Below are positions 9,536 to 17,520 of a stretch of DNA of 64,000 bases, piece after piece. Each line of letters opens with the position of its first letter. The first letter of the stretch is position 1. This stretch comes from Marinobacter sp. ANT_B65 (lineage in GTDB: Bacteria > Pseudomonadota > Gammaproteobacteria > Pseudomonadales > Oleiphilaceae). A program made the translations under genes and the position numbers. Location of the stretch: NCBI RefSeq assembly GCF_002407605.1, contig NZ_NXGV01000003.1, forward strand, positions 344,890 through 408,889, in the 5' to 3' direction. The notes below the pieces were generated by a model. The model saw nothing but the letters and a program-made list of their open reading frames with translations. It had not been told where the DNA came from and did no database searches.

Positions 9536-9939
9536 ACTTTGCCACGCAAGGCTTTGGTTTTGCCTTTCTGCGTTTTGCCGTCAACCCGCTTTCGCCGGGC
9601 AGATTTTGAAGGGCGAGTAGCACGACGCACCTTCTGCACCTTAACTGCTTCCTGTATCAACTCCTTCAGGCGTTCGAGTGCATCCTCCTTATTCAACTCC
9701 AGGGTGCGGAACGACTGTGCCTTGATCACGATTACGCCGTCCTTGCTTATACGCTGATCCTGAAGCGCCATCAGGCGCTCCTTGTAGATCGGGGGTAAAG
9801 CGGAGTTCAGTATATCAAAGCGCAGGTGCACGGCCGAAGCCACCTTATTGACATTCTGGCCACCGGCACCCTGAGCCCGGATCTGGGTAATTTCCAGCTC
9901 CCAGTCAGCTATTTCAACAGCATTGGATATTTTCAGCAT
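9526..9939 (-). CDS. arfB: Alternative ribosome-rescue factor ArfB (peptidyl-tRNA hydrolase)
   Basis: A 137-residue class I release-factor-like protein. The catalytic GGQ motif is at residues 26-28 in RAQGAGGQNVNK, and the protein ends in a long basic tail rich in Arg and Lys. That combination is diagnostic of ArfB (YaeJ): the tail enters the empty mRNA channel of a stalled ribosome while GGQ hydrolyses the peptidyl-tRNA. Length and architecture are normal for the family. The gene overlaps the end of the convergent esterase gene by 10 bases. Confidence 0.94.
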   Translation of the reverse strand: MLKISNAVEIADWELEITQIRAQGAGGQNVNKVASAVHLRFDILNSALPPIYKERLMALQDQRISKDGVIVIKAQSFRTLELNKEDALERLKELIQEAVKVQKVRRATRPSKSARRKRVDGKTQKGKTKALRGKVQV

Positions 9940-10032
9940 GGTGCAAGGATAACAAATCTGACAAACCGTAACCTGACATCGAGGTAAATCAGTAATACAG
10001 TTGACTGAAAGGACATCGGCTCAGGATTTTGC

Positions 10033-10533
10033 ATGCTTCAATCTCTCAGATATGCCTTCATGTTGGTTTGCCTGGCCCTTGTAATGACCGGCTGCGCGAG
10101 CAATCAGAATTTACAGTCCGGTATCTCTTCCTACGAGTACTCACCCGCCGAATCGGCACCGGGCTCGGCGAAGGCTGAAAAACTGTGGCAGACTTTCGAA
10201 CGCTATGAGGGTGCGCCTTATCAGTATGGTGGCACCACAGCACGCGGCTTCGACTGCTCAGGTTTTATCACTACGGCCTTTCGTGAGGGGCTGGGACAGC
10301 AACTGCCGCGCACAACATCGCAAATGCTGCGCCACGGAGATGTGGTTCATCCCCGAGACGTCAAGCCCGGCGATATCGTGTTCTTCAGAATCGCCGGGAA
10401 AGATCAGCATGCAGGGATCTATATGGGAGACGACCGTTTTATCCACGCGTCCACATCTTCCGGTGTGATCATGTCGGAATTGAACGGTTACTACTGGAAG
10501 GACCGGTTCTCTGGCGCAAGGCGGTTTGATTAA
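10033..10533 (+). CDS. NlpC/P60-family lipoprotein (cell-wall endopeptidase)
   Basis: A 166-residue lipoprotein: signal peptide with lipobox LVMTGC and lipidated C21. The NlpC/P60 domain spans about residues 48-165, with catalytic C75 in FDCSGF, H126 in DQHAGIYMG and H138 in FIHAS. It resembles E. coli Spr/MepS and NlpC, which cleave peptide bonds in murein stems, acting in the periplasm from the outer or inner membrane. AGGA lies eight bases before the ATG. The gene converges on argO with a 15-base gap. Confidence 0.9.
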   Translation: MLQSLRYAFMLVCLALVMTGCASNQNLQSGISSYEYSPAESAPGSAKAEKLWQTFERYEGAPYQYGGTTARGFDCSGFITTAFREGLGQQLPRTTSQMLRHGDVVHPRDVKPGDIVFFRIAGKDQHAGIYMGDDRFIHASTSSGVIMSELNGYYWKDRFSGARRFD

Positions 10534-10548
10534 AGCTTTCGGTTAATA

Positions 10549-11157
10549 CTACAAGCCACCATTGAAGGCCAGATGAAGCGCTATGGCGGCCATCATCGTG
10601 CCAATAATGCCGTCGATAAACCGCCAGGCCAACGGGCTTGACAGCACCGGAGCCAATGCAGACCCACCCCATGCGAGTAGACCAAACCACAAAACAGACG
10701 CACTGCCAGCGCCCGCCACAAAAGTAGTTGCGTTTTCCTGCTGTGCACCCACCGCCGGAACCAATAGCAGGGTATCGAGATACACCTGAGGATTCAGTAA
10801 GGTAACCGCCAGCGTCGTAAACAGTACACCTTTCAAACTACGCCGTGACACCTCTCTGGTTTCAAGAGCAGCCCTGCCCCGGCCGGCCCGCACAAATGCC
10901 TGGACAGCCAGCCACCCAAGAAAAACCACACCCAGCCAACGCAGTATTTCCAGTGCCTGCGGCATGGCCATCAGCGCAGCGCTCACCCCGAACATCCCCA
11001 GCGTAAAAAGAGACACATCCGCTACCATGCACAAGCCGGCAGCCCACCAGTGATGCTCACGGCGAATCGACTGGCTCAGCACGTAGGCGTTCTGCGCCCC
11101 AATAGCAACAATAAGACCGCCCGAGACAATCAAACCTGTCAGGTAACTTTCAAGCAC
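10549..11157 (-). CDS. argO: LysE/ArgO-family amino-acid exporter
   Basis: A 202-residue membrane protein with six hydrophobic segments and the family signature IVAIGAQNAYVLSQSIRREH near the N-terminus and LLNPQVYLDT in the middle. LysE/ArgO proteins export basic amino acids (arginine, lysine or its analogue canavanine). The start is GTG with AAGGAG nine bases upstream; an ATG nearby is out of frame. It is divergent from an argP-type regulator, the usual partner of argO, which strongly supports the assignment. Confidence 0.9.
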   Translation of the reverse strand: MLESYLTGLIVSGGLIVAIGAQNAYVLSQSIRREHHWWAAGLCMVADVSLFTLGMFGVSAALMAMPQALEILRWLGVVFLGWLAVQAFVRAGRGRAALETREVSRRSLKGVLFTTLAVTLLNPQVYLDTLLLVPAVGAQQENATTFVAGAGSASVLWFGLLAWGGSALAPVLSSPLAWRFIDGIIGTMMAAIALHLAFNGGL

Positions 11158-11246
11158 TGCATTCAGCTCCTTTTTTGATGCCGCAAGAATAGCCGCTTGC
11201 AGCTATACTTAAAATTCATATTCATAATGATGTATAAGTTTTACTT

Positions 11247-12113
11247 ATGATTGACTATAAATTGCTGGAAGCCCTGGCCACCGTTATCGAGACTGGTGGT
11301 TTTGAGCGCGCAGGCGCTGTGCTCGGGCTGAGTCAGTCCGCTGTTTCTCAGCGCATCCGCACCCTCGAGGTTCGCACCGGGCAACCCGTTCTGTTACGCA
11401 GCCCGGTGCCCAGAGCAACGCCGGCCGGGCAACAGTTGCTGAACCACGTTCAGCAGGTTCAGCTTCTCGAACGGGATCTGGCGAAATCACTCCCGACTCT
11501 TTCCGAGCCAGCCGCACGACTACGCATTGCCATCAATGCCGACAGCCTCGCAACCTGGTGGGCTGACGCCATTGGGGGGTTCTGTAATGACGAATCACTC
11601 TTGCTCGACATGGTGGTTGAAGATCAGGACATCGCACTGCGACGAATGCGCGAGGGTGACGTTGCTGCCTGCCTGTGCAGCAATCCGCAGCCTGTAGCAG
11701 GGGCCCGCTGCGTTCCACTTGGGACCATGACTTATCTGCCGCTGGCGACGCCCTCATACAAAGCCAGGTATTTCAGCCAGGGCTTTAATGAACAAAGCCT
11801 GAAGTCAGCACCGGTGATTGTGTTCGGTCCAAACGATCAGCTGCAACATCGGTTTCTGGCCCGGAGCGGATACCACGGTGCCTTCCCGTACCATTTATGC
11901 CCTTCATCTGAAGGCTTCGTGAAACTGGCGCTGGCCGGCATGGGTTATGGCATGATTCCGGAAATACAGGCCAGGAGGGAAATACAGGCAGGACAACTTG
12001 TCAGTATAGCTCCGGACCAGTCACTGGATGTGGAACTTTACTGGCACTTCTGGCGCAACAGCGGAAGTACTATGGAACGGCTGACAGCCGCATTGAAAGC
12101 AGCATCCCCCTAG
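11247..12113 (+). CDS. argP: LysR-family regulator ArgP (LysG)
   Basis: A 288-residue LysR-type regulator with a short N-terminal winged helix (DYKLLEALATVIETGGFERAG, then LSQSAVSQRIRTLE) characteristic of ArgP/LysG. The effector domain follows from about residue 90. ArgP activates argO when arginine is abundant and responds to lysine. The 89-base AT-rich space to argO (11158-11246) should hold both promoters and the operator; its TTAAAATTCATATTCATAATG run is the best candidate, but I cannot define sites. The 3' end overlaps the convergent CPBP protease gene by four bases. Confidence 0.9.
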   Translation: MIDYKLLEALATVIETGGFERAGAVLGLSQSAVSQRIRTLEVRTGQPVLLRSPVPRATPAGQQLLNHVQQVQLLERDLAKSLPTLSEPAARLRIAINADSLATWWADAIGGFCNDESLLLDMVVEDQDIALRRMREGDVAACLCSNPQPVAGARCVPLGTMTYLPLATPSYKARYFSQGFNEQSLKSAPVIVFGPNDQLQHRFLARSGYHGAFPYHLCPSSEGFVKLALAGMGYGMIPEIQARREIQAGQLVSIAPDQSLDVELYWHFWRNSGSTMERLTAALKAASP

Positions 12114-12712
12114 CCTTCAGACCGCCCGGTTATACCGAACCAGCCCGGAAACCGAAGCAGGAAGAACAGCGCTAGCATGTCGTAAACGCTATGCCAGACC
12201 ATTACGAGAAGAATACTGTCGGTGAACGTATAAGCCGCCCCAAGCACCAATCCAAGGACTGTCGCCACGATAAAGTAGGTAAAGGAAACGTAGTGCACCA
12301 GTCCGAAAAGCACTGATGCCGACAATATAGCGATTGCAGCGCCAGTATGGGCAGTGAGCCACCCCTGCAGAGCCCCTCTGAACAGCAGTTCTTCGCCAAT
12401 ACCGGCAAAAACCGAAAGCAGAAAAAGTGCAAACCACGAATAACCCGATGCGAACCTGTACAGACCACGCATCTGGCTATCGAGGTTGTCCGGGAACAAT
12501 CCAGGAATACGGGTGAGCAGCAGCAATGTGCCATAGGTGCAGAATGCGCCAAGAACGCCATAAAACACACTTGGCCAGACCCCGGCCTCAGCCACCTGAA
12601 CGGGAATGCCCACAGCCAGAATCACCAGAATCCCGACCACCCCGATTCCGCCCTGGAAGGCCAGGGCGATAATCGGGGAGAGGCTGGATCTGCTCCGTTT
12701 TTTCAGCGCCAT
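12110..12712 (-). CDS. CPBP-family intramembrane metalloprotease
   Basis: A 200-residue membrane protein with about six hydrophobic helices. The CPBP (CAAX protease and bacteriocin-processing, ABI) motifs are all visible: E107-E108 and R112 in GEELLFRG, H140 in FGLVHY, and H174 plus D178 in VWHSVYD. Bacterial members include membrane proteases with roles in bacteriocin immunity, but most lack known substrates. Its ATG follows the stop of the crotonase gene with no spacing (TAAATG), so the two are probably translated as a unit. Confidence 0.88.
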   Translation of the reverse strand: MALKKRSRSSLSPIIALAFQGGIGVVGILVILAVGIPVQVAEAGVWPSVFYGVLGAFCTYGTLLLLTRIPGLFPDNLDSQMRGLYRFASGYSWFALFLLSVFAGIGEELLFRGALQGWLTAHTGAAIAILSASVLFGLVHYVSFTYFIVATVLGLVLGAAYTFTDSILLVMVWHSVYDMLALFFLLRFPGWFGITGRSEG

Positions 12713-13591
12713 TTACTGTTCGAAGAGACCTTTCACTGGAAACAGATTGTCATACTTGGGCGCCTGTTTCTGCGCTTTTGCCTGGAAGGTCTTCATCATG
12801 TCCGTAGGACGGAACATGCCAGCCTGCCAGGTTGCCATGTATTTCAGGCTGTCGGCTACGCTGTGATCACGACTGTAATTCAGCATTTCTTTACAACCAG
12901 TGACCGCAAGCGGCGAGTTGGCAGCAATCTGGGCTGCAACGTCCATAACTCCTGCGACAAGAGCATCCTGGTCCGCATAGATAGCATTAACAAAACCAAG
13001 GTCTTTCGCTTCCTGCGCAGAAAACCTGCGACCGGTGTAGGCCAGTTCACGCACAACCCCTTCAGGCATCAGCTTGGGTAAACGCTGGAGAGTACCCACA
13101 TCCGCGGTCATGCCGAGCTCGGTTTCCTTGATAGTAAAGTACGCGTTTTCGGTGCAGTAACGGCTATCAGCCGCACACACCAGATCAAGAGCCCCTCCGA
13201 TACAGCCTCCCTGGATTGCCGCCAATACCGGCAGGCGGACATTTTCCAGAGATGTGAGCGTTTCCTGAAGCTGCAGTACAACACGTCGCAGGTTCTCCGC
13301 CATACGGCCAGGATCACCACTCATGGGCACAGCCTTGGGATCGCTGAAAACGCCAAGATCCATACCGGCCGAGAAGTGTTTACCCGTGGATGACACTACA
13401 ATGACCCGCGCATCTGTTTTTGATTCGACTTCCTGCATACACCTGGGCAACTCAAGCCAGAAAGCCTTGGTCATAGAGTTCAGTGCTTCCGGACGACTGA
13501 ATTGCACATGGGCAATATGGTTTTCCACGCTGACAGAAAAACTTTCGTAAGTTGATAGTTCAGACAAGACAAGGCTCCTCAATTGATTCAT
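12713..13591 (-). CDS. Crotonase-family protein, similar to delta3,5-delta2,4-dienoyl-CoA isomerase
   Basis: A crotonase-fold acyl-CoA enzyme. The segment AIQGGCIGGALDLVCAADSR, then YFTIKETELGMTADVGTLQR and YSRDHSVADSLKYMATW, matches what I remember of eukaryotic ECH1, including the acidic residues (E in KETELG, D in TADVG) used for isomerisation of dienoyl-CoA in breakdown of odd-position unsaturated fatty acids. Thus it is more likely an isomerase than a simple hydratase. Start choice: ATG at 13591 has GGAA seven bases upstream (292 residues), while a TTG at 13567 has a stronger AGGAG at seven bases (284 residues). It is directly followed by the CPBP protease gene. Confidence 0.85.
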   Translation of the reverse strand: MNQLRSLVLSELSTYESFSVSVENHIAHVQFSRPEALNSMTKAFWLELPRCMQEVESKTDARVIVVSSTGKHFSAGMDLGVFSDPKAVPMSGDPGRMAENLRRVVLQLQETLTSLENVRLPVLAAIQGGCIGGALDLVCAADSRYCTENAYFTIKETELGMTADVGTLQRLPKLMPEGVVRELAYTGRRFSAQEAKDLGFVNAIYADQDALVAGVMDVAAQIAANSPLAVTGCKEMLNYSRDHSVADSLKYMATWQAGMFRPTDMMKTFQAKAQKQAPKYDNLFPVKGLFEQ

Positions 13592-13872
13592 GCGAATTCC
13601 GAAATATGAAGACAAACATACCTCATGTTGCTGAAAATGTCGGGTTTATGCCTATAAGAAAATGCTTTGCTTTTAGGTTGGCAGCGGGTACAGTGGTCTC
13701 CGTTGGAAAGATTTAGCAAAGCACTTCATCAATAAGACGCATTTTTGTACCCGCAAGTAGTGCATCGTCCTGTTTTTGATCACGCAAGTTTTTTGTTTCC
13801 GCATACCGCTGACCAGGCATCAACTTGATGACTTGGCGGCACTTTAAAAGATTGAATTCAGGATTTATTATT

Positions 13873-14079
13873 ATGTCTACTGTTACCGGTACTGTTAAGT
13901 TTTTCAATGAAGCAAAAGGTTTTGGCTTTATCACTCGCGAAGGCGGCCCCGACGTATTTGTTCACTACAGCGCCATTCAGGGCGGCGGTTTCAAGACTCT
14001 GGCTGAAGGCCAGCAAGTCGACTTCACCGTGACCCAGGGCCAGAAAGGTCCTCAGGCCGAGAACGTTGTTGCTGTTTAA
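13873..14079 (+). CDS. CspA-family cold-shock protein
   Basis: A 68-residue single cold-shock domain. Both RNA-binding motifs are present (KGFGFI, and DVFVHY for RNP2). The protein melts mRNA secondary structure as an RNA chaperone. AGGA lies about ten bases before the ATG. The 250 bases upstream have no gene, and a possible promoter (TTGCTT at 13667, TACAGT at 13689, 16-base spacer) would give an untranslated leader of about 170 bases, as is common for cold-induced csp mRNAs. It is followed at once by a strong terminator. Confidence 0.95.
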   Translation: MSTVTGTVKFFNEAKGFGFITREGGPDVFVHYSAIQGGGFKTLAEGQQVDFTVTQGQKGPQAENVVAV

Positions 14080-14094
14080 TTAACAGCCTGCGTT

Positions 14095-14123
14095 AAAAAA
14101 AGGCAGCTTCGGCTGCCTTTTTT
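14095..14123. terminator. Bidirectional intrinsic terminator with UUCG tetraloop
   Basis: GGCAGC at 14102-14107 and GCTGCC at 14112-14117 close a TTCG tetraloop, flanked by seven A's on the left and six T's on the right. It is a textbook rho-independent terminator for the cold-shock gene and, read the other way, for the convergent diguanylate cyclase gene. Confidence 0.93.
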
Positions 14124-14129
14124 ATTGCA

Positions 14130-15188
14130 TTAAATCTGCTCCACCCGATTCCTTCCCTTCTCTTTACCACGATATAGCGCCTTATCAGCACGACTGACGA
14201 CTGATGCCATGTCATCACTTTCACACAGTTCGCTGACACCCACACTGACAGTTACATCCAGAACTGTACCAATCGCAACTTCCCAGTTGTGATTCCGAAG
14301 CGCATCTTTCACTCTTTCCGCGCTTACCAGGGCACTATCGATTCCGGTACCCGGAAGAATGACAAGAAACTCTTCTCCACCCCAGCGAGCAACAATGTCC
14401 TGGGTTCGTAACTGATCAGGAATCAGCCGCCCGATTTCAGTCAGAACTCTGTCACCCGTCTCATGCCCAAAGCTATCATTGATTGACTTGAAATAATCCA
14501 CATCCAACAGCATAAACGCCACAGGATGTCCGGTTCGACGGAACCGCGCGATTTCATTTTCCGCGAGATAGCTCCCATGGCGACGATTGAACAGCCCTGT
14601 CAGCGAATCGACGGTAGCCAGTCTTCGAAGCTTGCGTTGCGCTGAAACAACCATATTGATGTAAAAGAATGAGAGATAACTGAACATTGCAAATACAACG
14701 CTCAGGTTGAACAGATGAACCCCGAGCAAAGCCTGGGACGAGATTGGCTGAACAGGCTCGATGAACCACATGAGAATATCAAGCGTTATGTAATAGCCCC
14801 AAAGAGCTATAACCGACAACAGAATAACGTTGCGACGCACCGAACTGACACACAGTGCCGGGATAAACATCAGCAGATAATAGTGAAAGCCGCTACTCCA
14901 TCCAATCAAAATGGTCCCGAGCGCCGAGTGAACCATGGCCTCAAGCCAGATCAGAGAAATGCCCAGACGATTATACCTGCGCTTAAGCGCATAATAAGCG
15001 GTCACATACATCGCGACGCTGCCGACATTTACCCATGCCAGAATTGGCGATCCGAGAATATGGAACAGGACAAAAAAGGAAATATCGACAGCCGCAGCAA
15101 GCTGACATACTCGAAGCATAACCTGCCAGAATTGCGCCCCACGCTGACGCTGTGGTTCTGGATCTACAGCCCTGTTATTGTTATCCAT
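14130..15188 (-). CDS. Membrane-bound diguanylate cyclase (GGDEF domain)
   Basis: The first 185 residues hold about six hydrophobic helices with no recognisable extracellular sensor, so it may sense a small membrane-soluble signal. A short linker leads to a GGDEF domain with the active-site motif GGEEF (residues 270-274) and an intact inhibitory I-site RTQD (261-264) five residues before it. It should therefore make c-di-GMP and be feedback-inhibited. I chose ATG 15188 because the longer form would begin with TTG; GGGGA lies ten bases upstream. It is monocistronic and shares the terminator with the cold-shock gene. Confidence 0.92.
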   Translation of the reverse strand: MDNNNRAVDPEPQRQRGAQFWQVMLRVCQLAAAVDISFFVLFHILGSPILAWVNVGSVAMYVTAYYALKRRYNRLGISLIWLEAMVHSALGTILIGWSSGFHYYLLMFIPALCVSSVRRNVILLSVIALWGYYITLDILMWFIEPVQPISSQALLGVHLFNLSVVFAMFSYLSFFYINMVVSAQRKLRRLATVDSLTGLFNRRHGSYLAENEIARFRRTGHPVAFMLLDVDYFKSINDSFGHETGDRVLTEIGRLIPDQLRTQDIVARWGGEEFLVILPGTGIDSALVSAERVKDALRNHNWEVAIGTVLDVTVSVGVSELCESDDMASVVSRADKALYRGKEKGRNRVEQI

Positions 15189-15408
15189 ATACTGCAAAAT
15201 CCCCTACAACAGAACGGTCTGCGTGACCTTAATACTGTCACGAAAATCCAGAGCAAATGCTCAACACGCCCTATGGGCACAAAAAACCCGAACAACTGGT
15301 ATTAATGCGCATGATTTTAGCACAAAAGGCCAACCCGGATTGTTTTTCGGATAGCCTGCGATTCCCCTCCTCCCCAACACAACGACCACCTGAGAACCAA
15401 AACACCTG

Positions 15409-15437
15409 TTGACTAACCCAGGCGCACGCAATAAGAT
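15409..15437 (+). promoter_or_regulatory. Sigma-70-like promoter for the Cys-tail small protein
   Basis: TTGACT at 15409-15414 (five of six consensus bases) and TAAGAT at 15432-15437 (four of six) are spaced by 17 bases. The -10 box lies inside a long palindrome, and the start codon follows 43 bases later. Good geometry, but no experiment supports it. Confidence 0.6.
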
Positions 15438-15458
15438 TCATTTAAAATGACTCTTATT
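15430..15458 (+). promoter_or_regulatory. 29-bp near-perfect palindrome, candidate operator (Fur-like half-sites)
   Basis: The 29 bases read nearly the same on both strands: arms AATAAGA and TCTTATT, inner arms TCATTT and AAATGA. Only two symmetric position pairs fail. Each arm matches 11 of 13 bases of the Fur-type AATGAGAATCATT element as I know it; the match to the classical 19-mer is weaker (about 10 of 19). It covers the -10 box, so binding should repress. The binding protein is not certain. Confidence 0.6.
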
Positions 15459-15480
15459 GAAAAAAAGGGAATTATCTCTT

Positions 15481-15657
15481 ATGGTGCAATTATTTAAAGA
15501 AGTAGGCAGCCCGAAAAATGCCGAAAAGGCGGAAACTGAATCACCTGAAGATAGCGCTATGGAAAAAAAGGCCGAGGCCTTAAGCGGCATTGAGAAAGAA
15601 ACAAAAAAGAAAAACGCACACGGAAGCTCTGGAGTTTGTTGCGGCGGCTGTTCATGA
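15481..15657 (+). CDS. 58-residue protein with C-terminal CCGGCS cysteine tail
   Basis: The protein begins MVQLFKEVGSPKNAEK, is highly charged (Glu and Lys) for about 48 residues and ends GVCCGGCS, with three cysteines in the last six residues. I recall a family of short proteins described as CCGSCS-motif proteins, and this looks like one with Gly for Ser. No function is known; the Cys tail could bind metal, form a disulfide or be a processed peptide end. AGGGA lies ten bases upstream. The neat promoter and palindromic operator argue that it is a real gene. No modification enzyme lies next to it; a copper chaperone gene converges on it. Confidence 0.7.
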   Translation: MVQLFKEVGSPKNAEKAETESPEDSAMEKKAEALSGIEKETKKKNAHGSSGVCCGGCS

Positions 15658-15746
15658 CGGAGGCACAAAGCAGATACATACCAGTGACACTTCCAGCGCA
15701 CTTTATCAGGCACTGAAAGTATCACTGGCGGTTCAAGTTGAAACGA

Positions 15747-16277
15747 TCAGTGATCCATCTTGTGTTCAGAATGGTCCATCTTGTGTCCGGAGTGATCCAT
15801 GTCCGGCATATCCATATCAGCGTCCAGAGACTGGACGCTTAACTCTACATCAATAGCTTCCGCGCCTTTGAACTCCAGAGTCAGAGGAATCAACTCCCCC
15901 TCTTTCAGCGGCGCAACAAGCTGCTCCAGCATCAGATGGTAACTGTGAGGTTCAAGTTCCACAGTTCCACCCGCAGGTACTGCAAGGCCGTTCTTAACCG
16001 GCTGCATGCGCATAACTCCGTCTTTCATAAGCGTTTCATGAATTGAAACATGATTTGCTCTGGGCGTACTTGCGCCAACCAGCATCACTTCCTTGTCGCC
16101 ATGATTTCTGATAACCAGATAACCCACACCCATGGGCGTGCCAGGCGGAGTCGGCCGGCTCCACGGGTGATCGATATCAATGTTCCCGTGGGAATACTCA
16201 TGAGCCATCGCAACATTGGCAAAGACCGATGCGATCAATGCGCCACTGGCGAACAGCAGTGTGATTAGTTTTTTCAT
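15747..16277 (-). CDS. Periplasmic copper chaperone, PCu(A)C family, with His/Met-rich tail
   Basis: A 176-residue exported protein: signal peptide of about 25 residues ending VAMA, then the PCu(A)C domain. The likely Cu(I) ligands are H80, M91, H114 and M116 in the order expected for the family, which brings copper to cytochrome oxidase. The last 25 residues add a second metal-rich region (DMDMPDMDHSGHKMDHS and similar) built from repeated units. I start at ATG 16277 (MKKLITLLFA) because the longer frame lacks a signal at its front. A Fur-like site lies upstream at 16305-16323. Confidence 0.9.
   Translation of the reverse strand: MKKLITLLFASGALIASVFANVAMAHEYSHGNIDIDHPWSRPTPPGTPMGVGYLVIRNHGDKEVMLVGASTPRANHVSIHETLMKDGVMRMQPVKNGLAVPAGGTVELEPHSYHLMLEQLVAPLKEGELIPLTLEFKGAEAIDVELSVQSLDADMDMPDMDHSGHKMDHSEHKMDH
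15751..15806 (-). repeat. 21-bp tandem repeat encoding the MDHS[GE]HK tail units
   Basis: Two complete 21-base units (15751-15771 and 15772-15792; 17 of 21 bases identical) and a partial third encode repeated Met-Asp-His-Ser-x-His-Lys units at the end of the copper chaperone. Being in frame, copy-number change would lengthen or shorten the metal-binding tail without breaking the gene. Confidence 0.75.
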
Positions 16278-16304
16278 GGTGTCTCGCGTCGCTACTGTTG
16301 AACC

Positions 16305-16323
16305 GAAAATGATTGTTATCACG
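16305..16323 (-). promoter_or_regulatory. Fur-like box upstream of the copper chaperone gene
   Basis: Read on the minus strand, CGTGATAACAATCATTTTC matches 13 of 19 positions of the classical Fur consensus, including a run AATCATT. It lies 28-46 bases before the chaperone start codon. I could not place a convincing promoter around it, so the regulatory role is uncertain; Zur or another metal regulator is also possible. Confidence 0.4.
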
Positions 16324-16430
16324 CTTTATGGTCGTAATGCCCATAGTGTTACTTTCAGGCCAGCCCGACGCAAGAAAAGCCATGCGACCAATGGTCGCAT
16401 GGAGCCAGCCAGAGTCCGGCACTTCAAATA

Positions 16431-16769
16431 TCAGATCTTTTTGACAAACTCGGACTTGAGTTTCATGGCACCAATGCCATCGATCTTGCAATCAATATCG
16501 TGATCACCATCGACCAGACGAATACTCTTGACCTTGGTGCCCACCTTAACCACAGAACTGGAGCCTTTTACTTTCAGGTCCTTGATTACAGAAACACTAT
16601 CTCCGTCCTGAAGTTCATTTCCGTTGGCATCGCGCACCACTTTACCCGCTTCTTCTTCGGCAACTTCTGCTTCTGTCCATTCGTAGGCGCACTCTGGACA
16701 AACAAGCTGAACACCATCTTCATAGGTATATTCAGAACCGCACTTGGGGCAAGGTGGAAGTTGGGACAT
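16431..16769 (-). CDS. yjdM: Zinc-ribbon protein YjdM (PhnA-domain)
   Basis: A 112-residue protein nearly identical in pattern to E. coli YjdM: the zinc ribbon [13 protein letters not shown], then CPECAYEW, followed by [30 protein letters not shown] and the end [11 protein letters not shown]. The old name PhnA came from its place near the phosphonate operon, but the E. coli protein is not a phosphonoacetate hydrolase. Its role is unsettled. AGGA lies eight bases before the ATG. It is divergent from the YaiI-type gene. Confidence 0.95.
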   Translation of the reverse strand: MSQLPPCPKCGSEYTYEDGVQLVCPECAYEWTEAEVAEEEAGKVVRDANGNELQDGDSVSVIKDLKVKGSSSVVKVGTKVKSIRLVDGDHDIDCKIDGIGAMKLKSEFVKKI

Positions 16770-16899
16770 TCGCGTTTCCTCGTAGTTGAATTTACGGGGG
16801 ATTATACCACCAACGTTCCAGCAGTGGCCGCCAAGTGGAAGGCAAGGGCCAACAACGGGTAAACTGCGCCATAAAACCAAACCGCCTGAGGAAACCGCC

Positions 16900-17346
16900 A
16901 TGCCAATCTGGGTCGATGCCGACGCCTGCCCCGTTCCCATTCGGGAGATTCTCTGTCGGGCAGCCACGCGCTGGCAAATCCAGACCACGTTTATTGCCAA
17001 CCATGTTATCAAACTGCCCCCCAGCCCCTATATCAAGGCCAGGCAGGTTATGCAGGGTTTCGATGTGGCAGACAACGAGATCATGGATCAGCTCAACTCT
17101 GGCGACCTCGTCATCACCCAGGATATTCCTCTGGCGGCAGAAGCCATTGAGAAAGGCGCTGATGTGTTTAATCCAAGAGGACAGGCTTTCACCCGGGAAA
17201 ATATCCGCCAGCGACTGGCCATGAGAAATTTTATGGAAGAAATGCGTAATGCCGGGCAGGTGACTGGTGGTCTGGCACCATTCAGCCAGACCGACCGGAA
17301 AGAATTCGCAGACAAGCTGGACAGCTGGTTACAGCGCAACCGTTAA
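16900..17346 (+). CDS. YaiI/YqxD (DUF188) family protein
   Basis: A 148-residue protein starting [14 protein letters not shown], the typical DUF188 opening, followed by [20 protein letters not shown] and ending [15 protein letters not shown]. The acidic residues of DADAC and QDIPLA resemble the active site of PIN-type nucleases, so a nuclease role is suspected for the family but not shown. GAGGAAA lies about seven bases before ATG 16900, and the protein up to that point is not conserved-looking, so the longer frame is rejected. Function unknown. Confidence 0.9.
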   Translation: MPIWVDADACPVPIREILCRAATRWQIQTTFIANHVIKLPPSPYIKARQVMQGFDVADNEIMDQLNSGDLVITQDIPLAAEAIEKGADVFNPRGQAFTRENIRQRLAMRNFMEEMRNAGQVTGGLAPFSQTDRKEFADKLDSWLQRNR

Positions 17347-17427
17347 CCCGGCAACAACCAACGCAATAAAGAAACCAGCCCCCGCTGCAATCTTCAGCCC
17401 TTCAATCATTTCCTGTTCTGCTGTCAT
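17329..17427 (-). CDS. Possible 32-residue single-helix membrane protein
   Basis: A short frame MTAEQEMIEGLKIAAG followed by a 15-residue hydrophobic helix ([14 protein letters not shown]). A purine-rich GGGAAGA lies 10-15 bases before the ATG. Its 3' end overlaps the last bases of the convergent YaiI-type gene. Amphipathic start, hydrophobic end and a stop right after it are typical of real bacterial micro-membrane proteins, but a frame this short can arise by chance. Confidence 0.35.
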   Translation of the reverse strand: MTAEQEMIEGLKIAAGAGFFIALVVAGLTVAL

Positions 17428-17489
17428 GATCGCGTCTTCCCTGGTTTATGACGTTGACACTTCTGGTGAAGAACCCAGGCCTGCTACTC

Positions 17490-17519
17490 TTGGCAGAACA
17501 GGCTTATAGGAGATACTAA
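17490..17519 (+). promoter_or_regulatory. Candidate promoter of the PQQ sugar dehydrogenase gene
   Basis: TTGGCA (17490-17495) and TACTAA (17514-17519) are spaced by 18 bases, about 40 bases before the start codon. A Fur-like box begins two bases downstream, where it would cover the transcription start. Confidence 0.45.
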
Positions 17520-17520
17520 T

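Noticed and set aside
15481..15657. The Cys-tail protein as a methanobactin-like or other modified peptide precursor
   Set aside because: No modification enzyme, transporter or leader-type cleavage site is visible next to it. The tail alone is not enough, so I describe it only as a small Cys-tail protein.
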